Assembly: GCA_013339765.2 (NCBI GenBank)
Contig: CM023448.1
Span: 20,663,295-20,727,294 of the forward strand
Direction: 5' to 3'
From: Haemaphysalis longicornis
Taxonomy: Eukaryota > Arthropoda > Arachnida > Ixodida > Ixodidae
Length of the DNA: 64,000 nucleotides
Part shown: one piece after another, positions 46,179-57,174 of the stretch
Numbering within the stretch: position 1 is the first letter of the stretch
Layout: every line of letters begins with the position of its first letter
The notes under the pieces: model-generated
Told to the model about the DNA's origin: nothing
The model's input: only the letters and a program-made list of their open reading frames with translations
Database searches by the model: none
Made by a program: the position numbers and the translations under genes

Positions 46179-47204
46179 CAGTGAAATCTCGTTGATACGT
46201 TTTTCAGGGGAACCGGGAAATAAAAAGCATTATGTGAAAATCGTATTATCCAAGAGTTTATTAAAAAAAAGGAGAAAAACCGGCATTCTCCGTTAGCAAC
46301 TCAATTTTATTGAGCAACAGGGAGGTAGCTGGTAAATTTGTGCTGCACTTTCTTTCGAAGTCTGGGAGAAAATTCTCCGGAAATGTAAAAATAAAAAAAA
46401 GCTGCTGGTATTTTTCACTTGGGCGGATGCTGTTCTGTATGACACTTCACGTTGTGCCTTGAATTGGTGAAGCCAGCCACCAGACGCTTTGGAGTCCTCA
46501 ATGCCCAAGGAGAGCGCAGTGTTGTCAACTTTTTCGCATAGTACTGACATATCGGCGTTCATCCTGCCCCTCTAACTTCCTCCCACCATGTGAGCAGGAT
46601 GTCTTCATTTGGACATGCTTCGCACCTTGTGCTTGTTTCGCATCAGGGCTGGAAACTTGCAGATTCTTTTGAAGTTCCTCTTGCTGACCGGCAATAGTGT
46701 TGAGCGTTGACACTGGCAAACTGGGCTTGTGTGCCAAATCCACGCATTTCCTCTTCGGGTTTTCTTCCAATTTCTGTACAATTTCCACTTTTTCTTTTTA
46801 TACTGAGTGTCTTCCGTTTACTCTACATTGCCACAAGCCTGGTGGCACACTCCGCACAGCAACAAAGTAGCCTAAGGAGAACAAGACTAGATGGCACAGT
46901 GCCTCGCCTCACATATCATCCTCATTGAACAGAGTGCCCACGCCCGGCAGCAGTGTTTTTGTCGCAGAACCGGCGCTGCCATGCAGGTCATGGGTTGTTG
47001 ACATGGGGTTTTGAGCTAGTATACCGAAGAATAATGTAAGGCTTCTAAAAATGGTCAAGGTTCCCTTTCGTGGTCGTGCCATCCAATTTTTAACAAAAAT
47101 GTGGTCGTATCAAATGCACGAAAATGCATTATTTCTAAGGGGATTTTGGCTTGGAAGGAAAAGAAAAACATAATATGCAGAATTGTATCAATGAGATCCG
47201 ACTG
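46179..47204 (-). mobile_element. pogo/Tigger-like DNA transposon, internally deleted (right arm)
   Basis: The mirror copy of 42925-43899 in the right arm, with CAGTGAAATCTCGTTGATAC at 46179 and TA outside. The minus strand encodes the same CENP-B-like segment (46788-46525) and a clearer Tc5-type second helix, DSKASGGWLHQFKAQREV (46562-46293). It is about 50 bases longer than the left copy overall, with an extra segment near 46810-46900. Confidence 0.85.
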
Positions 47205-47206
47205 TA

Positions 47207-47645
47207 TAAGGCCTTCCTTCATAATAGTTAAGTTTGCATAATCCATCTAGAAGCACTACGTCTCATCTTTTTCTCTGACCAACACGACTGGAGACACCCC
47301 ACAGACTGGAAGATGGTTCGACTGTATCCTTACTGAGCATTTTTTTTTTACCTTTTGGATGACGAGTCGTTCAGCAAGTGATACGCAATAGGGCCACCTG
47401 TACACTAGTGAAGCATCCTTGGTATTGATATGATAAGTGACTGCAGAAGTTTGGGTTGGTGGATGGTTGTCTAAGTCGAAGATGTCCTTGCAGGAATCCA
47501 GAAGACGAGGAGATCGGCGGTATGATCGGTGGGAGGTCTGAAGCAGCCACTGCCTTGATTGATGATGCTTGATGGGACGCCTGCACTGCAGGAGGTAAAT
47601 TGCAGGGGTGCTAGCATTCATGGCAGAAAGGGCACAGGATTGCAA
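47207..47645 (-). pseudogene. Gypsy RT N-terminal fragment (right palindrome arm)
   Basis: The reverse-complement counterpart of 42483-42922. It has a better-preserved tail: the frame reaches LPVCGVSPVVLVREKDET. It carries independent small changes, including a one-base difference that shifts the LPRLLD segment out of frame. Confidence 0.72.
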
Positions 47646-47879
47646 GCGAAATCCCCTTGGGAAGGACTTGAGGTGTGAAACTGAAGTTGAAAAACTGAAA
47701 GGGAAGGCAGGTTTGGTTCTCTACTACAGTAATGATGATGTGTGGCAGAGTGACGTTTCACAGAAGCAGCACGTCTGTAATAGGGAAGACCATATAATAA
47801 CTTGGAAAAGAAAAGCGAACACTTACTAAGAATAAAATATATGACGTTTCGGAACTACATACGGGTCCCTTGTTCACTA

Positions 47880-48952
47880 CGTAAGACAAGCCGTTGTCGT
47901 CAATTATATAGGCAGCACATGACGTAGAGAGCATGCGTAGACGGGAGGCAAAGTCCCATCCGTCCGGTTCATTGCGGCTGGCGTTGATTGGATAAAAAGT
48001 GACTCTAGCAGACGCCGAGATGATGTGTTGTTTTCCTTAGCTAAAATTGCGGTGTTGCTCCCAGTCAATCTTGTGGGATGTTTGTGCGCGTGCTCCGCAA
48101 TGGCATTCGTCTGTGATTATGATTTCTTACATCACGTTGGTGCTCTTTCAGTCGTCGCGGAGCTTGCTGGTCGGTACATGGGCAATGCGCATGTCGTATT
48201 TTGAAAAGACGCGCGACAATGCTTCGCTTATTCCTGGGATGTAGGGGATGGCTGCGCGTGCTCGTAATGTCCTGTTGTTGGCCATTCTTGGCTGTAGTAT
48301 CTTATTCTTGGTTTGGCAAATAAGTCGCTTAGGGTAGCCATTGGCGATTAGTTCGCGGCGGATCGTTCCTAATTCACGTTTCAGTGCACTGTCATCTGAG
48401 CAGATGCGTACGGTGGGCTTTATCAAGGACGACACAACGGATGTCTTGTGGCCGAGAGGGTGGCAAGATTCAAAACTGGGTAACGACCTGTGTGTGTGGG
48501 CTTCCTGTACACTGAGAAGGAGAGAGCGCCCGCATCGCGGCGAACAAAACATCCAAAAAAGGGAGCATGTGTCTTGCTCGAATTCCACGTGTGAACTGTA
48601 TATGCACATTCTGGGCGTTGAGGCTGTCCAGAAGACATGGGACATCTTGATTTTTTAAAATACAAAAACAGTCGTCGACATAGCGGCAGAAAAACCTCGG
48701 TGCCGGTTGTGAAGGTTGTCCAACAACTACGTTTCCCCAATACCAAATAGACAAAACATAAGCAAACGTCTAAAGCCACCTCCATACTCCTCTATAGCGT
48801 CATAATAGATGGCCTTAGTAACTGATATGGACGCACCCATCGCCGTGCCATGGGTCTGCTGATAGAGGCTTCCCCCGTAAGAAAAATAGGTGTTGCTGAG
48901 ACAAAACATAAGCAACTCGCAGAGCTCGGGGACGTCAAAGGGAGTGCGATCG
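47880..48952 (-). pseudogene. Penelope-like element relic, C-terminal half (right palindrome arm)
   Basis: The mirror of 41234-42222. It encodes LSNTYFSYGGSLYQQTHGTA (48915 downward), RYVDDCF, then NKILQPRMANNRTLRARAA, and IPGISEALSRVFSKYD ending SKLRDD (48148). It has the same loss of the GIY-YIG core as the left arm. Here the target site of the short LTR element is uninterrupted (complement of 48930-48952), so this arm never received that insertion. Confidence 0.8.
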
Positions 48953-49052
48953 NNNNNNNNNNNNNNNNNNNNNNNNNNNNNNNNNNNNNNNNNNNNNNNN
49001 NNNNNNNNNNNNNNNNNNNNNNNNNNNNNNNNNNNNNNNNNNNNNNNNNNNN
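48953..49052. other. Assembly gap (100 N)
   Basis: Exactly 100 N, the usual placeholder for a gap of unknown size. It abuts the end of the right palindrome arm, so continuity between the arm and 49053 onward is not shown. Confidence 0.99.
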
Positions 49053-49690
49053 AATTTCAAAGCTGAGATCCGCTCTGGCAATAAAGTACACGACAACACA
49101 AATAGGGGGTTCTGTGAATAAATGCAACCTTTCTTTCTTGTAGTTGGTGTGTGTGTGTGTTATCTCCCTTTCGCGAACATTACCGAACCGCGCAAATTCA
49201 ACTCGTGCTTTCGCACTTTCACATTCTCCCCCTCGGGGAAATGCGGGGAATTTTAAGTGCGAATGAACTTCTTAAGCGACCCTGAACCTGCGTCCACCGG
49301 CGATGTCAGCATAGCATACCCACGTGGGGCATTGGCCAGGAATCTGCTCGTCTTCCTTGGCAACAGGGGGAGATGGGCGCGCGCTGCCTGGCCGCTGACA
49401 TGGGACATACCCACGTGGGGGATTGGCCAGGAATCGGGCGTGAGAAGGTCTAATGCACCCGCTTAAAGGAGTACTGACACAAAATTTCAAAGCTGAGATC
49501 CGCTCTAGCAATCAAGTACAACGACAAAACAAAAAGGTGTCTGTGAATAAATGCATCGTTCTTTCTTTGTAGTTGTGTGTGTGTGTGATCTCTCTTTCGC
49601 GAACATTACCGAACCGCGCAAATTCAACTCGTGCATTCGCACTTTCACATTCTTCCCCTCGGGGAAATGCGGGGAATTTTTCGCACTGCT
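49053..49690 (+). repeat. Direct repeat of about 200 bases, two copies
   Basis: 49053-49262 and 49485-49690 share AATTTCAAAGCTGAGATCCG, a GT microsatellite, CGAACATTACCGAACCGCGC, and the CCCTCGGGGAAATGCGGGGA end. A second, nested direct repeat of about 27 bases (ACCCACGTGGG then ATTGGCCAGGAATC) lies between them at about 49317 and 49409. Part of the end motif resembles 14041-14060. It is probably a tick interspersed repeat. Confidence 0.8.
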
Positions 49691-50199
49691 TGCCACAAAA
49701 GGGACTCCGTTTTCTAAGTGATTGTATACCAATTCTGTAGTGTTTTAAAATGTATTACAATAGGCGGGCAGCAACTTGTGCTGATAAATAGCGAGTATTG
49801 AAATTGTCTCAGATTTATCGCAATTCTCAAACTTACTAAACAAACTAATTAAAATCCCTAAAAATGGGCACCACTAAGGTCACATGCCGCATCGTTTCCG
49901 GCCTTACGCTTGTTTCGGGCGGTGGTGTAACTCCAAGCTGGTACTTAGGTTTGGCTAAGTTCCGCTGTTTCACTCTTCGAAAGACGCTCCTCTCCGTTTT
50001 CTTTCTGCCGACGCACGGCCGGGCTAGGGTGGTGGCGCCCGCTTGCGTAAGCTCCACCGTGGGCGCCACGGCGACATTGGGGACTCCGCACCGTGAATTC
50101 GAGGTAACGCCTTTGAGAATCTCTGGTTTCCCGCTGTGTGTGAATTCAAGTGACGTAGCATGGGTATTTGTGTTGGGTGTCGTATACAGCTTTGTTTCC
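49691..50199. other. Stretch with no recognised gene
   Basis: Open frames on both strands (49864-50250 plus, 50201-49845 minus) overlap each other and show no known motif. I cannot choose a coding strand. Confidence 0.35.
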
Positions 50200-50480
50200 A
50201 CACACCTTCAGCACGTGGGTTGGAGCCACTTTTTAATAAATACATTGTAATATACCAGTCTAGTTCTTTGGTCGTATATTGATGATTTCTTACACATTTC
50301 ATCTGCTACTTCGTTGCCGACATTGTCGCTGTGAACTTTTATGAAAGTAAAATTATTTTGAGCACGCTTTCTATTTTTTGTTGCATTCAATATTTGTAAA
50401 TATGTTTTGTTATCGATTATTTGAAATAATAATTGCTCTTTAGACTTGATAGGCTATCAGTGTACAACCGTACGTTCCCT
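50200..50480 (-). pseudogene. Non-LTR element RNase H fragment
   Basis: On the minus strand, about 50480-50400 gives YTDSLSSL (an RNase H Asp). 50390-50208 gives NNFTFIKVHSDNVGNEVADE, the final RNase H motif with its Asp. It is interrupted by stops. Such RNase H follows the RT in I-like elements. It is a decayed, isolated fragment. Confidence 0.65.
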
Positions 50481-50939
50481 TCCTTGTAGCTGCTCTGGAG
50501 GTATTCAATTTAAGTTATATTCCTTCTTCTTTAATGTTGTTGCTGTCCTCCGGATGTTTGTATGGTTTGGTTTCTAATATTTTGCTGCCTTGATCAAAGT
50601 AAGGCGCGGATGTGGCGCCATCTCACTTACTGCCTACCCCTCAGACTTGTTTCGTTCGTCGCCGTCATGGGATGCCTTCCCCCCGAAACTTTCATTAGAC
50701 GCTGTTCCGTTCACCACTAATCCAAACCATGGGACAGTTGCACAAAATGTGCCAACACAATTTTTTCAACACGCTCGCTGCTTTCCCATTCATGGCTAGT
50801 TCGAACCATGTGACATTTTTTGGGGGGTTCAAACATGATTTGCAACAACGCGCTGGCCGGCGGTGGTGACACACTGCGAGGAGAGATGTCTTTTTTATTG
50901 TTGCCCGGTAAGGGGTTGGGAGCAGAAGAGGTGGGTGCT

Positions 50940-51180
50940 CCCTTAAGATTACTCTCCGCCATCACCTAGGAGTCCTTGGTCCCTGGCGGCAGCTTCGGCC
51001 ATCCTGACTATTTCTGCCTCGATGTCAGCTTGCGGGCTGAGCAAAGCTGCCTCCGACTGCTGGGGTGTGTTTATGATTATTGCTCTGTGGTCAGTATTAC
51101 GTATTTTTGAGCCGGAACAGATGATGGGTTCTAAATCCGCTCTCTGCTTGCAGTGATAACACTTGTCGTTTTTGTATGGC
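50940..51180 (-). pseudogene. I-like element ORF2 tail fragment
   Basis: The complement encodes KCYHCKQRADLEPI, followed by QSEAALLSPQADIEAEIVRM and AEAAARDQGLLG. This is the end of ORF2 seen in tick I-like elements (compare the tail at 206-397). It abuts the BEL/Pao integrase end on the same strand, so one inserted in or next to the other. Confidence 0.6.
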
Positions 51181-51199
51181 TGGGCAGTAATTGCTACGT

Positions 51200-54100
51200 A
51201 AGACTGGGTTTGCCTACATCCCGGGGCGAGACGATAGCTCCAACAGGTACTTGGTTGCCCATCTTCGCCAGAAGGTTTCGAGAAGATCTTGCCTTTTTGC
51301 TAACAGGTTATGAAGATGCGGATGTTGGAAACGACAGAGTTCTGATCATGTCGGGCAAGGAACAGAGGTCAGCCGGTTTCCTGTTATAAAGTGGGCTGGA
51401 GTTAGTGGCTAGGGTTCCTGGCTATCGTGGAAAACGTAAGTGAGCCTCCTGGAATTTATAGCGGCCTCCACTTCCATGAGGACGGTCACAAGTTCATCTC
51501 TTGTCACACATTGTTGTCCCAGAGACTTTTTCAGTGCTAGCTTCACCGAACGGATAAGACGTTCGTTAAATTCTCCCCACCATGGCGACCGCTGCAAGAT
51601 TAATTTCCATTCAATCTTGTGGTTGGCAAAGATGTGTTTCACTTGTGGATCGCGAATTGTCTCCCAAAGTTGTTTGACTTCCGTTTTGCTGCGTTTGAAT
51701 GTGAGGGCCTTATCGGTGTACACATCAGAGGGAAAACCTCTGTGTGAAACAAAGCGACGAAACGCATTTAAGAAGGATGGCGCTGTCTGGCCCTCTATAA
51801 GTTCGAGATGTATAGCCCTGAATACAGCGCAAGCAAACAGCACCAGGTACACCTTTGTGACCTTGCGTGCCACGCGTACAAACAACGGTCCCGCGAAGTT
51901 GATTCCGACAACAGTGAACGGGTCGTTTTCTGTGACTCTGTCCTTTGGCAAAGGAGGAACCACTTCCTTCATGGGTTTTGCATGGTGCCGTCGACAAACA
52001 GTACATTAAGAACTAACTTTCTTCACGAGCTGTCGTCCCTGAAGAATCCAGGACCGGTGTCGAAGGTCTACGAGCGTGTCTCTCACACCGGCGTGTAGGA
52101 GCTTACGGTGTTGTTTTTGCACAATGGGCTTAGAGTAGAAGTATTGCTTCCGGAAAATAATGGGATGGCGCTCAGAATACAACCGCGGTCTGTAGTGTAT
52201 TCTTCCAGATACGCGCAGAAGAGACTCGTCGGCGGTAAAAATGGTGGTGTTGCGAAAGGGAGAAGCTCGGGTTGGCAATTCTCCTTACGGTACCGCTATG
52301 ATATGGTCGTGGAAAGCTGCTTTTTGAACGGTTGTCGACATCCCCGTTATCGACCTCCTTTGGAGTAAGTGGCCCTTTCAGCAAGCTTTTGTGACGTAGC
52401 TTGTCGAGAAAGGGGAGAGTCCATGCCGTCATTCGGATTAAATGAACGACGGAACTGAAACGTGCTATGTCAAAGACCGGAGGGTGTGTCTGAGATGTAG
52501 GCACGAGTACTTCTAACGCATCGTTGAAAACCGCTTCCCTTTTTGCTTGTGCCGTGAAGTCTGTATCGCACATTGGTTCTGGCGGCCACAATTTGGTACT
52601 TTTTAACCACTGGGGTCCATGCCACCATAAGACCGATGAAATTAGCTCTTGGGGCGTGATGCCTCTTGGCATTTATATCAGCCGGGTTCTCCCTTCCTGG
52701 GCAATGTTCCTACCTGTCTCTTTTGGTCTTGGTGTGGATTTCGGTGACTCGGTTTCGCACGAATTGTTTCCATCAGTTTACATCTCTCTTTATCTAGTGA
52801 AGCACAGCCATGGAGTCTGTCAATAAATGTACGTCACTGAAGGCGTTCGGAAGGTGAGTCTATAAATGCATAGAGTCCTGCTGCCACGAGACAAGCCAGC
52901 AGCTCCAATCTCGTCAGGCTTATCTCCTTGATAGGTGTGATCCGAGACTTGCTGAGCAGGAGTGTTGAGAATGATTCTCTATGCTGGTTGGAAATACAGA
53001 AATACGCTGCGGCTCCATAAGCTAGGGGGCTGGCATCTCCGAATATATGAAGAGCTCCTCTTCTGCTTTTTCGTAAAAGATTGTGTCGGTAAAACCGTGG
53101 AACCACGATTGTGCTCAATGCGGGAAGCTCGTTGCACCAATTCTGCCACTCTAACATTAAATTTCGTGGTATCGCTGTGTCCCAATCTGTTTTCAATTTC
53201 CAAATTCGTTGGAAACAAAGTTTGGCTCTGATAGTGAAAGGTGCCAGAAATCCCAGCGGGTATAACAAACTGCTTGTTGCTCGTAGCACGAACCGCTTGG
53301 TGTGGTTCCGACACTGAACAAAATTGGTCACGCTTTCAGGGAAAAGTCTAGTTCGTCAGTGTCTGCATGCCAAATCAAACCGAGAACCTTGATTAGGCTC
53401 AGACCTTGTCCGAGGGGAAGCTCTTCACAGGTTTGCTTTATTCGAATGTTTCCGAGGACGCTTTCGTCATTTGAGGCCCAGTTGTGCAATTTCATTGAAG
53501 CGGTTGCGAAAAGTGTTGTAGTTTTCGTGGAAAGTTTCAGTGCCTCGGAAATGATTTCGGCTCCTGTTAAAATGTCATCCACGTAAATGCAGCCTTCTAA
53601 CCGAGCAACAGTGTCTGGAAGCTGCGATGACATTTTGTGGAGGTGGTAGTTAATTGTGGCTGTAAGTAAGTACTCACTTGTTGCACCAAAGGGCACCCGT
53701 TTCATTCGCCACTCTATTGACGTCATCCTTTGTTTATCACGCCCCGATGTTATACGCGATTTGGACGTTTTGTACGCAATTATTATGTTCCCGATATATT
53801 TAATTCTATGCCCACTGCTATTTACTCCATTTCATCTAAAAGCGCTCTGAAAATGTATTTAAGAAAAAACTTCTCTGAAGTTGCGTAACCCTGTGCCACA
53901 TTGTATGTATGCATCACATATTGCTTACTTCCTTGATTTTTTTTTTCCTTTTGGTTTCATTGTACTATACCGTTTTTTTCCTCTCCCTTTTCTTTTCTTT
54001 TCTTTCTTCTTTTACCCCTGCAGTATTTTTTAGTGTCCTGACACTGGCTGCCGAGTACAGCCCGACAAGCCTGTCTGGCTTGGGCTGACCCGTCATGTAT

Positions 54101-54478
54101 TTTGTTCCTCTAAGAAAAATTAAAATATTATTATTATTATTATTATTATTACTCTCGGTAGGGGTTCATTCGGAACAGGCGCTCTCTCTAACCAGAAGTA
54201 ACGTAGAGCGTCTCTGCCACATTTGTGAATGGTGATTTGCAAAACGCCTTCTCTATGTCTGCCACTAATACTATACGGTGTGTGCGAAACTTTAGTAGCA
54301 GACCTAATAGGTCTGCATTTAGGTTGGGACCGCTGTAGAGGCTTTCGTTTGAAGATGCATGACCACATGCGTGCGCCGATGCGTCAAACACAACGCGAGT
54401 TTTGGTCGTCCGCTCCTCCCTGAGGACAGCGTGGTGAGGCATGTAATAAACTGGGCCTTCAGTGCTGCCCACAGCCAC
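51200..54478 (-). pseudogene. BEL/Pao pol (RT, RNase H-like, integrase), broken
   Basis: 54478-54188: YYMPHHAVLRE, TRVVFDASA, and VADIEKAF with the first RT Asp. 53726-53328: MKRVPFGATSEYLLTATI and GCIYVDDILTG, the catalytic YVDD box. 53331-52834: YPLGFLAPFTIRAKL and LHIFGDASPLAYGA, then SLTRLELLA. 52278-52006: the integrase zinc region with HRKLLHAGVRDTLVDLR. 51972-51409: the integrase core, where VVGINFAGPL has Asn in place of the expected Asp. YTDKALTF (Asp) and FNERLIRSVK (Glu) are kept. The C-terminal part runs to about 51200 with a stop. Confidence 0.85.
53735..54152 (+). mobile_element. CR1/L2-like non-LTR 3' end inserted in the BEL/Pao RT
   Basis: A plus-strand piece starting in the last codons of an ORF2 (RPDVIRDLDVLYAIIMFP), then a pyrimidine-rich UTR. 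It has the hairpin-like GCCGAGTACAGCCCGACAAG and CTGGCTTGGGCTGACCCGTC, and ends in an (ATT)n tail at 54127-54152. 5' truncation and a microsatellite tail are typical. It separates the two RT halves of the host BEL element, which resume at 54188 and 53726. Confidence 0.8.
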
Positions 54479-54973
54479 CCTCTCAGCGATGTCATCGTTG
54501 TCGTATTTCTAGATTGCTGTGTTATACGCACTCAAGAGGACGGGACTTTGACGAAGTCTTCGAGAAAGTTGAGTCAGCCGTCGTTCAGCGTTCGCCTTGT
54601 TATTGCCCAGCTCAACCGATGGCTTCTAGGGAATTCGTACTTCGTACCGACCATCCATGTTCCATATAGAGTTGTTTACTAAGCCAGTGTTGCCTCGTCA
54701 TGCGGTTGCTCACACACCTACGAGTAAATCCCGACAGTGTCGGGATGCCAGAACATTTCTAGGAAACGTTCGGCGGTAGCCGCATCAGACTTCAGTACTA
54801 CGGTTTGTGAACAAACTGCAGCGGTTGTTGACTCACAAGTAGGTCCGTGTAGAGTCCACCGAAAACCTGTCTCGACGGCTTTCAGGCCATTTTTCAAGGT
54901 CTTTGTTCGGCCTGTGATGGAGTCATAATAATGCTCAGTGCACACGAGGATATCGATTTCATCTGAAACCGCA

Positions 54974-56413
54974 TTACCGGTTTGTATATCCCTTGCGGCT
55001 AGAGTGCAACCCTATTCGCGTAGCTCTTTCAAGGCATTTCGGTAGGTACAGGAATAGGCCGGTCACTATTTGTTGTGTCACAAGGGCGCCGATCGTAAAA
55101 GGAGGGCCTTTGTTGATTCCACTTAGAGAAATCTTAACTCGACGGAACGTCTTCGGTTTGTCTTGTCCGCCGAAGAAACCCACGGAAAGCTTTTCACGGT
55201 CAACCGTTGGGCAGGCTAATCTTCTGGCTAATCCAACCGGAAGAAAGGTTCGTTGGCTGCCCCCCTGGATTAGGATTCGTGCCATAATTTGTTTCCGCTG
55301 TGAAGACGCGTATACCACGGCAGTTTGTAAGTAAATGGTTTTCCTTGTGGTCACGATTGGGGATGCGGCTGCTTTTATTTGAACGGGAGTAGCCTGCCGT
55401 CCTTGATGCCTTGAGCTGGAAGTTATGTCGGGCTTGCACATCGGTGAAGCATGCCGGCGGTGGCAATTTGTGCAGTTGACCTTTTTCCTGCAGGTTCTGG
55501 CCATATGATTCCGGGCTGTGCAGCGGAAACACCGACCGTCTTGCGGAAGCATTGCCTTCTTTTCCCGGACTGTAATGGGAGTGTGGCACCTGTCGGTACA
55601 GTGATCCTTCGATTTTCAGAAGAAACAAGGAAAGGTTTCATGACTTCCGGATGTAACTGAAGCTAATTCTCGAGTAGTGGAACGTCGAAAGATCTTCGAC
55701 ATATTTGGACGTCCTTCGCCATGACCGGAACGTTTTGGTTCTTTCGCACGCAAACAACCATTCATGCGTTCTCTCGACTCTATCACTGTTTTGAGGAAAA
55801 CAAGCAGATGAGCCAAAGTCATAGTATTGGACGCAGTTGCATCCCCACAAAGAGCTGCGTTGTCCTGATGGGCCATGCGCCGATTTAACTCCAAAATGAG
55901 GTATTTTGGAAGTCGCCGGACAATCAAGGGGAAGAGCACATTAGAGAAAGAGTCCTCTGCGATGTGTAAGGCCTTTATTCTACGGATATGTGCCCGAAAT
56001 GTGTCATAGATACGACGCAGACCAAGGACGTCCTCCGATGAGCGAGCGGACGGCAGATCAATAAGGTTCTCGATGTGATCTTGCACAATAAAGTCCGACT
56101 TCGCAAATCTGTCGACAAGTATGTCTCTTGCGTCTTTGTAACATCGAGACGTTGCGGTAAGACCTGCGATGGCAGCCGATGCGGTTCCTATAAGCGATGA
56201 CGAGAGGCACGCGAACTTGTCGCTGTTCATAAGCATCGGATTGTTGTGGACAGTGGACTGAAATATCTCCCATAATCGGTTCAAGTTGCGCGGATGGCCA
56301 TCAAATATCAACAATGGGTCTGCAGCTACTTTTATACTCCATATGGAGAGTAGTACAATAGCTACAAGGAAGGGCATTAGACTAGAAGACACAATCTTTA
56401 CAATGTTATTCAA
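54974..56413 (-). pseudogene. BEL/Pao gag, zinc knuckles and aspartic protease, broken
   Basis: 56413-55616 carries the DUF1759-type capsid: FDGHPRNLNRLWEIFQST, then NSDKFACLSSSLIGTA, then AGLTATSRCYKDARDIL. A hydrophobic opening segment before it may come from another source. 55552-54974 starts with CFRCTARNHMARTC (a full CX2CX4HX4C knuckle) and CTNCHRRHASPMC. The protease box reads ARILIQGGSQRTF, with Gln where the catalytic Asp is expected. Gag binds RNA and the protease would process the polyprotein. A frame break near 55616-55640 separates the two. Confidence 0.8.
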
Positions 56414-56589
56414 AGCATGTTTACAGGTATTCAGTACGTTTGATTAGGAACAGGTGGGAGTAAAGAATAATGGAGAATGCCTCAGTAACCTCAGATTGGC
56501 TGATGGCGTTGCCTTGCTAAGTAACTCGATGGACGAATTGCAAAGCGTGCTTACCGCAGAGGATAAATAGAGTAGAACCGTGGGCCTGA

Positions 56590-57165
56590 AAATATAGTGC
56601 AGAAAACGAAAGTAATGATCGATAACGTCGGCACAGCACCGCGATTTGAGATAGCTGGCGAGGCAATAAAAGTGGTAAGCGAATAAATCTACTTAGGCCA
56701 AGTTGTAATCCCAAATCCCAAACATGAGGCAGGGTAATTAGTACTAGGATAAGAATGAGGTGGAGTTTATGTGAAAGGCATTCCCAGATAATGAATAGCC
56801 GCCTACCGTTGTCCCTGAAGAAGAAAGTGTATGACATCTGCATCTTACTTGTACTTGGACGCTCGCTAAGGGGTTCAACTGAAATTTAGGGTGACTGAGC
56901 GAGCAATAGCGCAGAAGATGTTAGCTGTAACATTAAGAGAAAAAAAAACAGAGCGGAGTCGGTTAGGGAACAAACGAGTGTTAAGGACATATTAGTAGAA
57001 ATTAAGGACAAGGAATGGACGTGTGCAGGGCATGTGATGGGAAGGCAAAATAATCGTTTAGTCATTAAGGGTAACAAAGTGGATCTCTACAAAAGGCGAG
57101 CCTGTTAGAAGGGGGCAAAAAGTTAGATGGGCAGATGATATCAAGAACTTTGCAATACTAAATTG
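56590..57165 (+). pseudogene. RTE-like non-LTR RT C-terminal relic, plus strand
   Basis: Broken frames give IKVVSE.IYLGQVV, then (near 56940) KNRAESVREQTSVKDIL, and EWTCAGHVMGRQNNR. These are the end of the RT and the C-terminal domain of RTE-clade elements. Many stops. It meets an inverted RTE relic immediately downstream. Confidence 0.65.
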
Positions 57166-57174
57166 TTCTTAGTT

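Larger units (their letters stand above)
41234..48952. repeat. Imperfect 7.7-kb palindrome (inverted duplication)
   Basis: The left arm, 41234 to about 45012, and the right arm, about 45072-48952, are reverse complements along their length, with substitutions and indels. The spacer is about 60 bases. Matching landmarks: PLE RT (41263 with 48915), PLE tail (42013 with 48110), Gypsy fragment (42483 with 47645), pogo/Tigger element (42925-43899 with 46179-47204), and unique DNA (44175 with 45902). The arms differ in structure: the right Tigger copy has about 90 bases absent from the left, and the right PLE has a short extra duplication near 48740-48770. The right arm ends at the N gap. Confidence 0.92.
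51200..56413 (-). mobile_element. BEL/Pao LTR retrotransposon, internal region, degenerate
   Basis: On the minus strand the order is gag (56413-55616), zinc knuckles and protease (55552-54974), RT (54478-53328), RNase H-like/A17 region (53331-52834) and integrase (52672-51200). This is the BEL/Pao order. No LTRs were recognised at either side. A CR1-like fragment (53735-54152) sits inside the RT. Multiple frame breaks and lost catalytic residues show it is dead. Confidence 0.85.
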
